A DNA stretch of 64,000 bases from Verrucomicrobiota bacterium (lineage in GTDB: Bacteria > Verrucomicrobiota > Verrucomicrobiia > Opitutales > Opitutaceae). Below, one piece after another: positions 39,495-52,613 of the stretch (its first letter is position 1; each line of letters begins with the position of its first letter). A program made the position numbers and the translations under genes. The DNA lies in NCBI GenBank assembly GCA_023399155.1, contig JAEWQP010000002.1, positions 186,001 through 250,000 on the forward strand, in the 5' to 3' direction. The notes below the pieces were generated by a model. The model saw nothing but the letters and a program-made list of their open reading frames with translations. It did no database searches and had not been told where the DNA came from.

Positions 39495-41459
39495 TCATTC
39501 GGGCCCGTCGCTTCGGAACGGTGAGGCCGGCAGGCCCGCGGTGTTGAAGAGATTGCCATGCGCGACGTTCGCCCAGCCGTAGCGCACGGCAGCGGGCTTC
39601 GAAACGGCTGGCGATGAGACGACCACGGTGTCGCCGATGATCCGGGCTTCGCCCGCGTGAAAGGCGCCATCCGCCCCGGCCAGCGTGAACCCCTCGAGCC
39701 GGCCGCCGGGAGCGACGAGCCCGCCGGCCAGGTGGGTGAAGCGCACGACCGCCCTTCCGTCCCCGAACTCCGCACCCGCGTAAACAGGACCTGAATACGT
39801 GACGGGCTCGCCGTAGGCGAGTGCGCGGGCGGCGCGGGCGAGGCGCTCGCCGACCGGGCGCTTGTTCGCGGGATGGATGTCGTCGGCGTCGCCCGCGTCG
39901 ATCGTCACGATCATGGCGGTGTTCTGCGTCTCCTGCCATGTGAGCAGCTGGGCTTCACGGATCTCCGGGGGCTGGCCGCTGAACGGTGCGATCTGCACGA
40001 AAAGGAAGGGAAACTCGCCCTGGCCCCACACGCGGCGCCAGTCCGCGATCATGGCCGGGAGGAGGCGCCGGTACTGGGCGGGGCGCGACGCGTTGCTCTC
40101 ACCCTGGTAGAAGGCCGCGCCGCGGATCGCATAGGGTGCGAGGGGCGCCAGCATGGCGTTGTACAGGACGGTCGGTACGTTCGGTCCGCCGACCACGGGC
40201 GCGGACGGCGGCGGCGGCAGCCCCTCGAGCGACCGGACAAAGCGCACGCGCCACGGACCCGCGAGAGGAAGAGTCTCGCCGGCGCCGTCGGCCCGCTCAA
40301 GCCCGAGCTTGAGGCGCGGATTCCAGATGCCCCCGCCGCCCATGGTATCGAGTACGCGCAGGGTGATCTCGTTGCCCGCGGGTTTGAGCGCGGAGGCCGG
40401 CACGCGGTAGGTGCGCTGCGTGCTGTAGTAGCTGGTCGAGCCAACGTTCACGCCGTTGACCCAGGTGGTGTCGATGTCGTCGACCGCGGCGAGGTGCAGC
40501 ACGAGGTCCTGCCCGGCCCAGGTTTCCGGAAGGTCAAAGGTGCGGTGATACCAGGCGATCCCGTCCCAGTTTGGGTGCCCTGCGTCCTCCCACAGACCGG
40601 GGACAGGAGTTGTTTCCCAGGCGCTCGCGTCGAGCCCGGGCGTCCACCACCGCTCGTTGGTGCCGGCGTCGTGCTCGCGATACCAATCCTCGAGCGTGGC
40701 GAGGTAGGCCTTCTGCACCGAGGCGAAGTCCTTCCTGGCACGCTGCGCCAGATCGATTGCGTCAATGATCTCCGGGAACCCAGCCAGGCCCTCGCGGCTC
40801 GTCCACGCTTCCGCCACGGTGCCGCCCCACGAGGTGTGCAGGATGCCGACGGGCACGCCGCCGCGCGCCTCCTGCAGCGCCCGGGCGAAGAAGAAGCCGA
40901 CGGCCGTGAAGGTGTGCGCGGTCTCAGGGGAACACACGGTCCACCCACCTTCGGTCGCGGTCTGCGGCGCGTCTGCGGTGTGTTGAACGACATAGTACTG
41001 GCGGAGCTGGGTGAGCGTGGCCGAGGCCGCGGCCTCCTCCCAGCCGATGATCGGTTTCTGGCCGGCACGCGGACCGAGTTCGCGCTCCATATTGGACTGG
41101 CCACCGCAGATCCAGACCTCGCCCACGAGGACATCCTTCAACTCGAGACGTTCGAGCGGCCGACCTTCGCTTTCGCCTGCCACGACAGCAAATGTCCGCG
41201 ATTCAGAGCTTGCCGTGAGTGGTTCGAGCACGACTCGCCAGGCGCCCTGCGCATCGGCTCGCGCCCCCTTGTTCTGACCGGCAAATGTCACGGTGAGTGT
41301 GGCGCCGGGATCGGCCCAGCCCCACACGGGCACGGGCATGCCCTGCTGAAGCACCATGTGGTCCCCAAAAGGGCTGCCGAGCTTGAGTGCGGCCTGACAC
41401 GGGATCGCGGCGGAGGCGATGAGGAGGACGATGAAACGAAGAAGGCTGCGGAGTGACAT
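39495..41459 (-). CDS. Sialate O-acetylesterase-like secreted esterase (SASA/SGNH)
   Basis: The 654-residue product has a signal peptide (FIVLLIASAAIPCQAA) and the typical start of this family (LGSPFGDHMVLQQGMPVPVW). The SGNH/GDSL Ser is at about residue 122 in CGGQSNMERE, with ILHTSWGGTVAEAW and AAFYQGESNASRP blocks further on. A jelly-roll-like domain (AGQDLVLHLAAVDDIDTTWV) is inserted, as in other Verrucomicrobia and Bacteroidetes members. It should remove O-acetyl groups from glycans in the periplasm; sialic acid itself need not be the substrate. It lies directly downstream of the GH127 gene on the same strand. Confidence 0.9.
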   Translation of the reverse strand: MSLRSLLRFIVLLIASAAIPCQAALKLGSPFGDHMVLQQGMPVPVWGWADPGATLTVTFAGQNKGARADAQGAWRVVLEPLTASSESRTFAVVAGESEGRPLERLELKDVLVGEVWICGGQSNMERELGPRAGQKPIIGWEEAAASATLTQLRQYYVVQHTADAPQTATEGGWTVCSPETAHTFTAVGFFFARALQEARGGVPVGILHTSWGGTVAEAWTSREGLAGFPEIIDAIDLAQRARKDFASVQKAYLATLEDWYREHDAGTNERWWTPGLDASAWETTPVPGLWEDAGHPNWDGIAWYHRTFDLPETWAGQDLVLHLAAVDDIDTTWVNGVNVGSTSYYSTQRTYRVPASALKPAGNEITLRVLDTMGGGGIWNPRLKLGLERADGAGETLPLAGPWRVRFVRSLEGLPPPPSAPVVGGPNVPTVLYNAMLAPLAPYAIRGAAFYQGESNASRPAQYRRLLPAMIADWRRVWGQGEFPFLFVQIAPFSGQPPEIREAQLLTWQETQNTAMIVTIDAGDADDIHPANKRPVGERLARAARALAYGEPVTYSGPVYAGAEFGDGRAVVRFTHLAGGLVAPGGRLEGFTLAGADGAFHAGEARIIGDTVVVSSPAVSKPAAVRYGWANVAHGNLFNTAGLPASPFRSDGPE

Positions 41460-41541
41460 GGTGAAGGCATCCATTGTCGCGAGAGTGTGTCCCGCGTCGA
41501 GCGTGAGACGCACCGCGCGCGGACCGAGGTGGTGGCCCGCT

Positions 41542-41565
41542 GAGCGGGGGCCCGGGGCCCCGCTC
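41542..41565. terminator. Strong GC hairpin between GH127 and esterase genes
   Basis: A gagcgggg/ccccgctc stem of 8 base pairs with a GC-rich 8-base loop lies about 30 bases after the GH127 stop. Without a T-run it may only attenuate read-through into the downstream esterase gene. Confidence 0.4.
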
Positions 41566-41593
41566 GCCATGGACGATGACGCGATTTGCCGGG

Positions 41594-44029
41594 TCAGCTC
41601 GCGGGCGGCGGGACAGGCGGCGTGCGCACGAGGCGCAGCCCGAAGACGCGCGCTGTGCGAGTATCGCTCGCGGCCATGAACTTGATGGTCAGCGTGCCAT
41701 CCGCCGCGGCTGAAAGAACGTCAGGGGGAAGCGGATACGCGACATCGATGAATCGGTCGCGCTGTCCGCCGCCGAGCTGCACCGTTGCCACGGGACGGTC
41801 GTCGGCCAGGATGGTGAAACTTCGTCCGCTCTCGTCCCCATAGTACGTGACGAGAAGCTGCATGGAGCTGCCCGGTTCCGCCTTCATCGTGTAACTGAAC
41901 CATCCTCCGGCGTCGCGCCACTGGCGGCCGTGCATCGCGCCGCTGGTCGAGTCCTCGAACGCGAGCTGGTGACCCACCTCGGACTGCTGCTCGCCGGGCG
42001 CCACGAAATCGACCGTGCGCGCCTCCAGGTCGAGCCGGGTCTGCTCCGCCGCCTTCAGGGCGGCGGTCACCTCGCCGTACCGGTCGGGCGTGACGGCGCG
42101 CCAGTAGAGCATGTAGCGGGCGTCGTGCAGGCGAAACAGCGGCATCAGTTCGAGTGTGCGGAACGACTCGGGCCGGATCAGCGTGGACGCGGTAAAGGTC
42201 AGGGGTTTCCCTGTTACCGGGCGGATGTGCCCGGCCAGTGTATCCGGATCGCCCACAAGCATCGGTGCCTCGTCGAGCGGGAGGTAGGGGCCGGGCGAGA
42301 CGTGACCCATGCGGCTGGAGTCTGCAAGGAGGCCGTCGAGCTGCTCCGTGCCGGTGGGGGCCGCCAGCACGATCGGTCCGTGCAGCGCGGCAACGTAGTC
42401 GGATCCGTCGGGCAGGCGCTCGAGCGTTGTTCGCATCGGAAGGTCCAACTCAACCTCGTCGCCGTCGCGCCACTCACGCGCGAGGCTGACGTAGCTTGAG
42501 GGGCTCGACGTGATCGCCTGCGCCTTGCCGTTGACGCGAATCGCGAGCTCACCCTTGGCGACCCAGGCCGGGTGGCGCAGGTGCAGGGCGAATCGCTGGG
42601 GTTTGGTCGTGCGGATCCTGAGCCGCGTGCCCGCCGCGTCGGGAAACTGCGTCTCCTGCCGGATCCGCACCCCGCGTGCAGTCCAGGCGACCTCGGAGGC
42701 GATGAAGAGATTCACCCACACCGCATCGTCGTTGTGCGCATAGATGAAGGCGCCGTACTTGCCGTGGTTCTCCATGCCCGTGCCGACGCAGCACCAGAAA
42801 CATTCCTCGGGCTGCGAATAGACCCGGTAATGCCGCGGCCGGATGGGCGTGAAATAGACGAAGCCGCCGTGTCCGGGATGCTGCGAGGCGAGGATGTGGT
42901 TGAACAGCGCCCGCTCGTAGTAGTCGGCGTAGCGCGCGGCGGGCTCGCTGCGGAAGAGGACCTCCGAGAGCCGCAGCATGTTGTAGGTGTTGCAGGTCTC
43001 GGGACCTTCGCGCGATTCCAGGACCGGGCCGAAGTTGTCCGGGTCATTGAAGTGTTCGCGCTCGCTGTTCCCTCCGAAGGCGAGGCTGCGGTTCTCGACG
43101 ACGGTGTCCCAGAAGAACCGCGCGGCCTCGCGCCAGGAGGCGTCGCCGCCGAGCTCGGCGATGCGTGCAAAGCCCACGATCTTCGGGATCTGCGTGTTCG
43201 CATGCAGCCCGGTGAGCTTGTCCTGATGCAACAGCAGCGGCTCGAGGATGGCACGATGCGAGAAGCGCTCCGCGAGCGCGAGGTACCTGGCATCGCCGGT
43301 GATCATGGCGATGTCGGCGAGCACTTCATTCATGCCGCCGTGTTCCGCGCGCAACATCGCCTGCATCTGCTCATCCGTGAGTCCGCGCACGAGCGCCTCG
43401 CACCACTCGGCCAGGCCGATCAACACATCGCGTGCCCCTGCATGCCCGGCCATCAGCCACGCATCGCGCAACCCGGCGAAAAGCTTGTGCTCGTTGTACC
43501 ACGGCACCCAGGCGTCATTGAGCGAGAAGTTCTGAAAGTCGATTTTCCCGCCCGCCACCGCCTCCCAGAGCGTCCGCCCGCGCGGAATCCCGCCCACGTA
43601 GCCGTCGCCGTTGGCGCGCTGGCATTCGGCCAGTTCCTGCACGATGCGGTCGAGTCGTCGCCTCCACTCCATGTCGCCGGTGGCGGCCGCTTCCTGGGCG
43701 AGTGCGGTGAGGTAGTGCCCGAGGGTGTGGCCATTCAGGCCCATGCTTTCCCAGTTCGGGTAGTTCGGCGCCTTCGGCGCGAGGCCCGCGTCGGTGCGGA
43801 ACGGTGCGAGCAGGCGGTCGGGATCGTGCTGCAGCAGATAGCGTCGATTCAACTCCTGGGCCCTTTCGAACGGACCCTCGAGCAGTGCGACCTCGCCCAG
43901 CGCGAAGGCGCGAACCGGCCCACGATCCCGGGGTGGTACGGCGGGCGTTGCATCGCTTTGCGCGCGCAGTGCGGACGAGGGCAGGAGGACGACGCTGAGG
44001 AGAACGAGGAGCGGGCGAGTCGCAGCCAT
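41594..44029 (-). CDS. GH127 beta-L-arabinofuranosidase-like enzyme
   Basis: The 811-residue product has a signal peptide (LLVLLSVVLLPSSALRAQ) and a GH127/DUF1680 barrel: NGHTLGHYLTALA, EHGGMNEVLADI, GPETCNTYNML and the zinc/nucleophile cluster at residues 409-414 (Glu-Cys-x-x-Cys-Cys in EECFWCCVGTGMENHGKYG). In characterised GH127 enzymes a Cys of this cluster is the nucleophile and the others bind zinc. C-terminal beta domains follow, the last (GGWFSYTMKAEPGSSMQLLV) resembling the module found at the end of many secreted members. It should release L-arabinofuranose from plant-type glycans. It diverges from the esterase at 44212 and precedes the acetyl esterase. Confidence 0.93.
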   Translation of the reverse strand: MAATRPLLVLLSVVLLPSSALRAQSDATPAVPPRDRGPVRAFALGEVALLEGPFERAQELNRRYLLQHDPDRLLAPFRTDAGLAPKAPNYPNWESMGLNGHTLGHYLTALAQEAAATGDMEWRRRLDRIVQELAECQRANGDGYVGGIPRGRTLWEAVAGGKIDFQNFSLNDAWVPWYNEHKLFAGLRDAWLMAGHAGARDVLIGLAEWCEALVRGLTDEQMQAMLRAEHGGMNEVLADIAMITGDARYLALAERFSHRAILEPLLLHQDKLTGLHANTQIPKIVGFARIAELGGDASWREAARFFWDTVVENRSLAFGGNSEREHFNDPDNFGPVLESREGPETCNTYNMLRLSEVLFRSEPAARYADYYERALFNHILASQHPGHGGFVYFTPIRPRHYRVYSQPEECFWCCVGTGMENHGKYGAFIYAHNDDAVWVNLFIASEVAWTARGVRIRQETQFPDAAGTRLRIRTTKPQRFALHLRHPAWVAKGELAIRVNGKAQAITSSPSSYVSLAREWRDGDEVELDLPMRTTLERLPDGSDYVAALHGPIVLAAPTGTEQLDGLLADSSRMGHVSPGPYLPLDEAPMLVGDPDTLAGHIRPVTGKPLTFTASTLIRPESFRTLELMPLFRLHDARYMLYWRAVTPDRYGEVTAALKAAEQTRLDLEARTVDFVAPGEQQSEVGHQLAFEDSTSGAMHGRQWRDAGGWFSYTMKAEPGSSMQLLVTYYGDESGRSFTILADDRPVATVQLGGGQRDRFIDVAYPLPPDVLSAAADGTLTIKFMAASDTRTARVFGLRLVRTPPVPPPAS

Positions 44030-44211
44030 GGCGGGATGATGGGTTGGGGGCGGGCGTTCGTCCTAACGGAAACCACGCCGAACCGCGTGCAGCAACGCAA
44101 AGCCCATCGGAATCTCCGTGACGGTTCAGTGCGCCGGTGGGCCGTCGCACGCCTCGAAAAAACGCCGCTGGCGCTCGACTCGCGGGCGGTTTCGCGCTCC
44201 ATCTCGCGCAC

Positions 44212-44988
44212 ATGCCGCCGGTCCGTCTTTCCCGTCCGCCTGACCTCATTTCACGCGCGCCGCGCCTCGCTACCGAATACCACGTGTGGACCGAGGCTGT
44301 CGGACGTGTTCCAGAGGACGGCCCGGGTATGCCGGCGCTGCTCGTGTTCGACGGCGATTACTGCTTCGACGATGCGGTCCGGGCTGCTCGCCGGCTGCAT
44401 GCGGAGGGCCCCCTGGACGGTCTACTCGTGGCGGGAGTCGGCTACGGCAGGCCGTTCGGCGATCGCGACAACCACCGCGGGCGCGACTACACGCCCACGG
44501 CGTCGGTCGAGGAGCCGGCGAGCGGCGGCGCCGCGGCCTTCCTTGAGCACGTCGCCGAAAAGATCATACCGGCGATCGAGGGCCGGTATCGCATCGATCG
44601 CGAACGGAGCGCGTTCGCGGGACATTCGCTGAGCGGACTCTTTGTGCTCTTCGCGCTCCTGCAGGAGCGTCCGGTGGCGCGCCGCGCGATCATCGGCGCC
44701 CCATCGATCTGGTGGGACGATCGCGCGCTGCTCAAGCAGCTCGGCGCCTTTCGCGATCGCCATGCATCGCTGCGGGCCGAGGTCTTCATCGGGGTGGGCG
44801 AGGACGAGACGCCCTCGATGCTCGGCGACCTGGAGCTCCTCGAAGCGCAGCTGCGCGCACGCCCGTTTGCGCAGCTTGCGCTGGCGATACGGCGGTTTCC
44901 CGGGCGCACCCACTATGATCTGACTCCCGATCTCTTCGCCGCCGGCGTGCGCGAACTCTTTGCCGGCCCCCGACGGCGAGGTTCCTGA
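44212..44988 (+). CDS. Alpha/beta-hydrolase esterase (esterase D/IroE-like)
   Basis: The 258-residue product is an alpha/beta hydrolase of the putative-esterase type (PF00756). The nucleophile Ser lies in the elbow AGHSLSGLFVLFALLQ. Upstream are ALLVFDGDYCF and LLVAGVGYG, and a late His is in FPGRTHYDLTP. No signal peptide is seen, so it is probably cytoplasmic. Relatives hydrolyse siderophore esters or acyl esters on sugars; the neighbouring glycan enzymes favour the latter. The ATG at 44212 gives a normal start; the longer frame adds non-homologous sequence. Confidence 0.82.
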   Translation: MPPVRLSRPPDLISRAPRLATEYHVWTEAVGRVPEDGPGMPALLVFDGDYCFDDAVRAARRLHAEGPLDGLLVAGVGYGRPFGDRDNHRGRDYTPTASVEEPASGGAAAFLEHVAEKIIPAIEGRYRIDRERSAFAGHSLSGLFVLFALLQERPVARRAIIGAPSIWWDDRALLKQLGAFRDRHASLRAEVFIGVGEDETPSMLGDLELLEAQLRARPFAQLALAIRRFPGRTHYDLTPDLFAAGVRELFAGPRRRGS

Positions 44989-45047
44989 GAAACCCGCTCG
45001 CTTTTCCCGCAACGCCCGGGAGATGCTCGATCCCTCTGCATCTGAAC

Positions 45048-45374
45048 ATGGCCTGGACTTACCTCGTCATCGCCGGCCTTCTCGAGATCGGCTGGGCTGT
45101 CGGCCTCAAGTACACCCACGGTTTCTCAAGGCTCTGGCCGAGCGTGGCGACGATCGCGCTCATGGTCGCGAGTTTCAGCTTTCTGGCGGCCGCACTCAAA
45201 ACGATCCCGATCGGGACCGGTTACGCGGTCTGGACCGGTATCGGAGCGGCGGGTACCGCGATCCTCGGGATCGTGCTCTTCGGCGAATCGCGTGAAGTCG
45301 TGCGCATCCTGTGCATCGTGCTGATCGTGACCGGCGTCGTCGGGCTCAAACTGGCTTCCGGAGAGGCGCATTGA
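45048..45374 (+). CDS. sugE: SugE/Gdx-type small multidrug resistance pump
   Basis: The 108-residue product has four membrane helices, the membrane Glu in helix 1 (VIAGLLEIGWAVGLKYTHGF) and the SugE/Gdx variant signatures WAVGLKY and TGYAVWTGIGAAGTAILG. SMR proteins of this subtype export guanidinium and some quaternary ammonium ions by proton exchange. Length is typical (about 105). No guanidine riboswitch is seen in the 59-base spacer upstream. The gene stands between the esterase and the glucuronoyl esterase on the same strand. Confidence 0.93.
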   Translation: MAWTYLVIAGLLEIGWAVGLKYTHGFSRLWPSVATIALMVASFSFLAAALKTIPIGTGYAVWTGIGAAGTAILGIVLFGESREVVRILCIVLIVTGVVGLKLASGEAH

Positions 45375-45556
45375 GGCCATGGACCGTCGTCATCGCATCG
45401 CCGAAGAGCTGGGCACCGGGTCGCGGATGCGCCTGTCGCAGCACGGCCGGGGATTATCCGGTCGACGAACACACCGCGATGCCCGTCGAATCGCCGGGTG
45501 AGAATCATCTCGCCGCAGAGTCAGCGATGAACGCCGGATCAACGCCTTCCCATCCC

Positions 45557-47086
45557 ATGCATTGCCACCTCCCGTTGTCGTTTTCACGCTTACCGGTAAC
45601 CATTCGCGTTCTCGGACTGAGCTGCCTGGCCGCATTCGTTTTCTGCGCACGCACGGACGCGCAGGATGCGGCCCCGGCCCGCCCCGCAGCGGCCGCAGCC
45701 GTTCCGCCGTGGCAGCTGAGCGCGGAGGAACGCGAGCGGCTCGCGCGCCTCACGGCCGATGACCACGCTGACATGATGCGCCAGCTCGGCATCCGCGAAC
45801 TCCGGCCCGGCCGCAACGGCAACCCCGCGCCCGGGCAGCCGAATGCGGCCAACTACGACGAGTCCGCGGCCAATCCGTACCCGGAATGGCCCGACGTGCT
45901 GGTGCGAAACGACGGCGCGCCGGTCGACTCCGTGGAGGCGTGGCGGACGACGCGTCGCCCCGAGATCGTGGAGCACGTCGAGCGTGAGCTCTACGGACGG
46001 ATCCCCGCCGGCGTGCCCGGGGTCGCGTGGGAGGTGGCGCAGACCGTGCGCACCACCGTGGGCGGTGCGCCCGTCGTGGCGCGCCGGATACTCGGTCGTG
46101 TCGACAACTCGGCGGCCCCGCAGATCGAGGTCACCCTCCAGGGTGCGCTCGTGCTGCCCGCGTCGGCCTCCGCCGCGAAACCTGTGCCCGTGCTGATCCT
46201 GTTCAACTGGGGCACGATGCCCGACGAGCCACCGCCGCGCTTTCCCGGCTTCCCGGAGCCGGCGGGTCCGAGTTCGGAGGAGCAGCTGATTGCGGCGGGC
46301 TGGGGTTATGTTGCGCTCAGCCCGGCGAGCATCCAGGCGGACAACGGCGCAGGGCTGACGGCGGGAATCATCGGTCTGACCAATCGCGGGCAGCGCCGCA
46401 CGCCTGAGCAGTGGGGAGCGTTGCGCGCGTGGGGCTGGGGCGCCTCCCGCACGCTGGACTTCCTCGAGACACGGCCCGAGGTCGATGCGCGGCGCGTGGG
46501 CATCGAGGGCGTGTCGCGCTTTGGCAAGGCGGCGCTGGTCGCGATGGCCTTCGAGCCGCGCTTCGCGTTCGTGCTCATCGGATCCTCGGGGAAGGGCGGG
46601 GTCGCCCCCTACCGACGCAACTTCGGCGAAGCAGTCGAGAACCTCACCAGCACGTACAGCTACCACTGGATGGCGGGCAACTTCATGAAGTACGGCGCCG
46701 CCGAGGCCGCGTTTGGGAGCATGACGGCTGACGCGCTGCCCGTGGATTCGCATGCGGTTCTCGCGCTCTGCGCGCCGCGACTCACGTTCGTCAGTTATGG
46801 CATTCCCGAACAGGGTGATGCGCTCTGGCTCGACCAGCAGGGCAGTTTCATGGCCACCGTGGCCGCGGGTCCGGTGTTTCAGCTGCTTGGTGCGCGTGGT
46901 CTCGGCGTGAAGGAGGATTTCCGCACGGTCACCGTTCCACCGCCGCTGACCGACCTGCTCGAGGGCGAACTCGCCTGGCGCCAGCACACCGGCGGCCACG
47001 AGGATCGTTCGAACATGACGCACTTCATCCGTTGGGTCGAGGCCCACACCGGCCGCGCGGCAATGGCGCAGCCTCCGGGAACATGA
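45557..47086 (+). CDS. CE15 glucuronoyl esterase
   Basis: From ATG 45557 the 509-residue product has a signal peptide (VTIRVLGLSCLAAFVFCA). CE15 motifs are present: the nucleophile elbow GVSRFGKAALV with Ser about residue 320, preceded by RAWGWGASRTLDFLET, and a late candidate His about 481 (QHTGGHEDRSNM). CE15 enzymes split the ester between lignin alcohols and 4-O-methyl-glucuronic acid on xylan, freeing hemicellulose. An in-frame ATG at 45527 is also possible; it would only lengthen the leader. It fits the local group of arabinose- and acetyl-removing enzymes. Confidence 0.92.
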   Translation: MHCHLPLSFSRLPVTIRVLGLSCLAAFVFCARTDAQDAAPARPAAAAAVPPWQLSAEERERLARLTADDHADMMRQLGIRELRPGRNGNPAPGQPNAANYDESAANPYPEWPDVLVRNDGAPVDSVEAWRTTRRPEIVEHVERELYGRIPAGVPGVAWEVAQTVRTTVGGAPVVARRILGRVDNSAAPQIEVTLQGALVLPASASAAKPVPVLILFNWGTMPDEPPPRFPGFPEPAGPSSEEQLIAAGWGYVALSPASIQADNGAGLTAGIIGLTNRGQRRTPEQWGALRAWGWGASRTLDFLETRPEVDARRVGIEGVSRFGKAALVAMAFEPRFAFVLIGSSGKGGVAPYRRNFGEAVENLTSTYSYHWMAGNFMKYGAAEAAFGSMTADALPVDSHAVLALCAPRLTFVSYGIPEQGDALWLDQQGSFMATVAAGPVFQLLGARGLGVKEDFRTVTVPPPLTDLLEGELAWRQHTGGHEDRSNMTHFIRWVEAHTGRAAMAQPPGT

Positions 47087-47168
47087 GGTGGCGCGCGCAC
47101 CGGCCGCGTCCGCAGCCCGCCGCCTGCGCTGTCGAAACCCACCCGCACCGCGCATGTCACACCTACGC

Positions 47169-47387
47169 ATGAGCGTGAAAGCCCACCGACGTGATGCCCT
47201 GGTCCTGACGCTGCTCGTGGCTGTGGCGGGTGCGGGCGGCTGCATGGTGGTGAAACCCGTGGTGGGCGCTGGAGCTGCCGTGGCGGGGGCCGCCGTCAAG
47301 ACGACGGGCGCGGCTGCGGGTGCGGTGGCCGATGCCGTCGTTCCGGACGAGAAGCCGGCGCGCGAGGACGCACCGCGGGGACGGTGA
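47169..47387 (+). CDS. Small putative lipoprotein
   Basis: The 72-residue product has a basic N-terminus, a hydrophobic stretch (LVLTLLVAVAGAGGCMVVKP) ending in a plausible lipobox (AGGC), and an Ala/Val/Lys-rich mature part (GAAVKTTGAAAGAVADAVVP). Small lipoproteins of this low-complexity type are common in Gram-negative envelopes and have no assigned function. ATG 47154 is an alternative start. It follows the CE15 gene by about 80 bases on the same strand. Confidence 0.5.
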   Translation: MSVKAHRRDALVLTLLVAVAGAGGCMVVKPVVGAGAAVAGAAVKTTGAAAGAVADAVVPDEKPAREDAPRGR

Positions 47388-47503
47388 TAGGCTCTGGCGC
47401 GTCGCGGTTCGGTTAGCGCCGCTGTCGGAGAGGCCTGAGCCTGCCGAAGTGGATGCGCAGAGTCCCGGCCGCGCGACGTGCGCCGGATCCCGCGGGCGCC
47501 GAC

Positions 47504-47728
47504 TCAACCCGGCGCGCCGTCGTGCATGCACCGCGCGCAGCGGGCTCGGATCGCGGCCGCCTCCTCGACGAGCAGCGCTTTGGACCACTCGAATCGATCC
47601 TGGAGGTGCAACCCGCGCAGGTGGCGGAGTTCACAATGCGTCGGATTGCCGCCGTGGAGCGGGCATTCCACGAGCAGACCGAAGAACTCGGCGAGGGACT
47701 CCGGGTCCTGGTTCAGACGTGGTGGCAT
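47504..47728 (-). CDS. Small Cys/His-rich protein of unknown function
   Basis: The 74-residue product reads as an authentic small protein at the end of a much longer open frame whose upstream part is only opposite-frame sequence of the kinase gene. It contains SLAEFFGLLVECPLHGGNPT followed by HCELRHLRGLHLQDRFEWSK, then CARCMH near the end. The CPLHGxNPxxCxL and RFEW pattern is one I have seen in small uncharacterised proteins. Cys and His spacing would allow zinc binding, which is inference. It lies downstream of the PAS/GAF hybrid kinase on the same strand with a 233-base spacer, so it may have its own promoter. Confidence 0.6.
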   Translation of the reverse strand: MPPRLNQDPESLAEFFGLLVECPLHGGNPTHCELRHLRGLHLQDRFEWSKALLVEEAAAIRARCARCMHDGAPG

Positions 47729-47961
47729 CGAACGTGTGATCGACGTCGCGGGCGGCCGGGTGAGCCGTGGCTGGAAATCCCCTTGGATCGCCGTATGGTC
47801 GACCGGGGACCTTTGCGATAAATCCCCACGGGACCCTGTGCCTTTTCCGCCAGACCGGATGGTCGGTCGCACTCGCGTCCCGGTGCAGCGAGTGCGGTTC
47901 GATGAGCGCTCGTGCGGCGGTGTTTTGCGCGACACACCTTTCCCGCCGCGGCCGCACCGGC

Positions 47962-51776
<3,815 letters not shown>

Positions 51777-51780
<4 letters not shown>

Positions 51781-52613
51781 GGCGCGCTGTGTTCCGGCAG
51801 CTCGGTCGCGGAAAATCCAAAGCGGCTGAGGATCGCGCGGTGCTCGGAGGAACCGAGCCAGGTGGCGAGTTCGCGGTCCCACGCGTCCGCAAGCGCGCGG
51901 TCTTCGGGGCGAAACCCGAAAGCCGCCCACCCGGAACGGGCATGGCCTGGGTTTTCCGGGAGTTCCACCAACTCGAACCGATCGTCGGGCCGCTCCCGGA
52001 GCATCCAGCGCAGCGTCGGTGCGGAGAGGGCGAGGGTGTCCGCTTCGCCGGAATCCAGCGCGGCCCGTCCTGTCGCGACGTCGAGGACGCGGACGAGGCG
52101 CCCGGGCACGAAGCCGGCGTCGAGAAGCGCCGCCTCCTCGACGGATCCGTGGAGCACGGCGACGCGCAGGTCCGCGGCTGCCAAAAGATCGCGGTAGGTG
52201 CGGATCATGCGGGGATTTCCGGCGGGCACGAGCAGTCCGGAAGTGGCCTGAACGGTCGGCCTCGAGAACCGGATCTGGCCGGCGCGTTCCGGCGTGATGA
52301 ACATGCCGGCAGCGATCACATCGATCGTGCCGGCCCGCAACTCGCCGATGAGGAGTTCAAACGCCGCCTGGCGCCAGGTCACGCCGCCGATGCCGAGACG
52401 GGCGGCGATCAGGCGCGCCGTCTCGGGCGCCTCGCCGGTCACCACGCCGCGTGCCGTGACGAAGGCGAAGGGCGCCTCGACGGCATAGCCGATGCGGATG
52501 CTCCCGGCTTCCTGCAGGCGCATGAGTGAATCGTCGGGGGAATCGACCAGCAGTGCGGCGATGAGCAGGACAGCCGCAGCCGTGAGGGCGAGAACGAGCG
52601 GGCGATGTCGCAT
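51777..52613 (-). CDS. Family-3 extracellular solute-binding protein (kinase partner)
   Basis: The 278-residue product has an N-terminal membrane anchor or signal (LVLALTAAAVLLIAALLV) and an SBP_bac_3 fold: LQEAGSIRIGYAVEAPFAFV, ETARLIAARLGI, ELRAGTIDVIAAGMFITPER, RDLLAAADLRVAVLHGS and a late WDRELATWLGSSEHRAIL. Such proteins bind amino acids or small polar molecules. No ABC transporter permease or ATPase gene is adjacent; instead it is translationally coupled to a sensor kinase. That suggests a sensing role, as in BvgS- or LuxPQ-like systems where the binding domain is a separate or fused module. Confidence 0.88.

Noticed and set aside
42572..44632. 686-residue plus-strand frame across GH127 and the esterase start
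   Set aside because: Antisense to GH127 motifs and then out of frame with the esterase; no recognisable domains.
44989..45047. Guanidine riboswitch before sugE
   Set aside because: The 59-base spacer is too short for guanidine-I and lacks the paired ACGR-loop hairpins of guanidine-II.
45590..47299. 569-residue minus-strand frame opposite the CE15 gene
   Set aside because: Antisense to the CE15 catalytic motifs and compositionally skewed.
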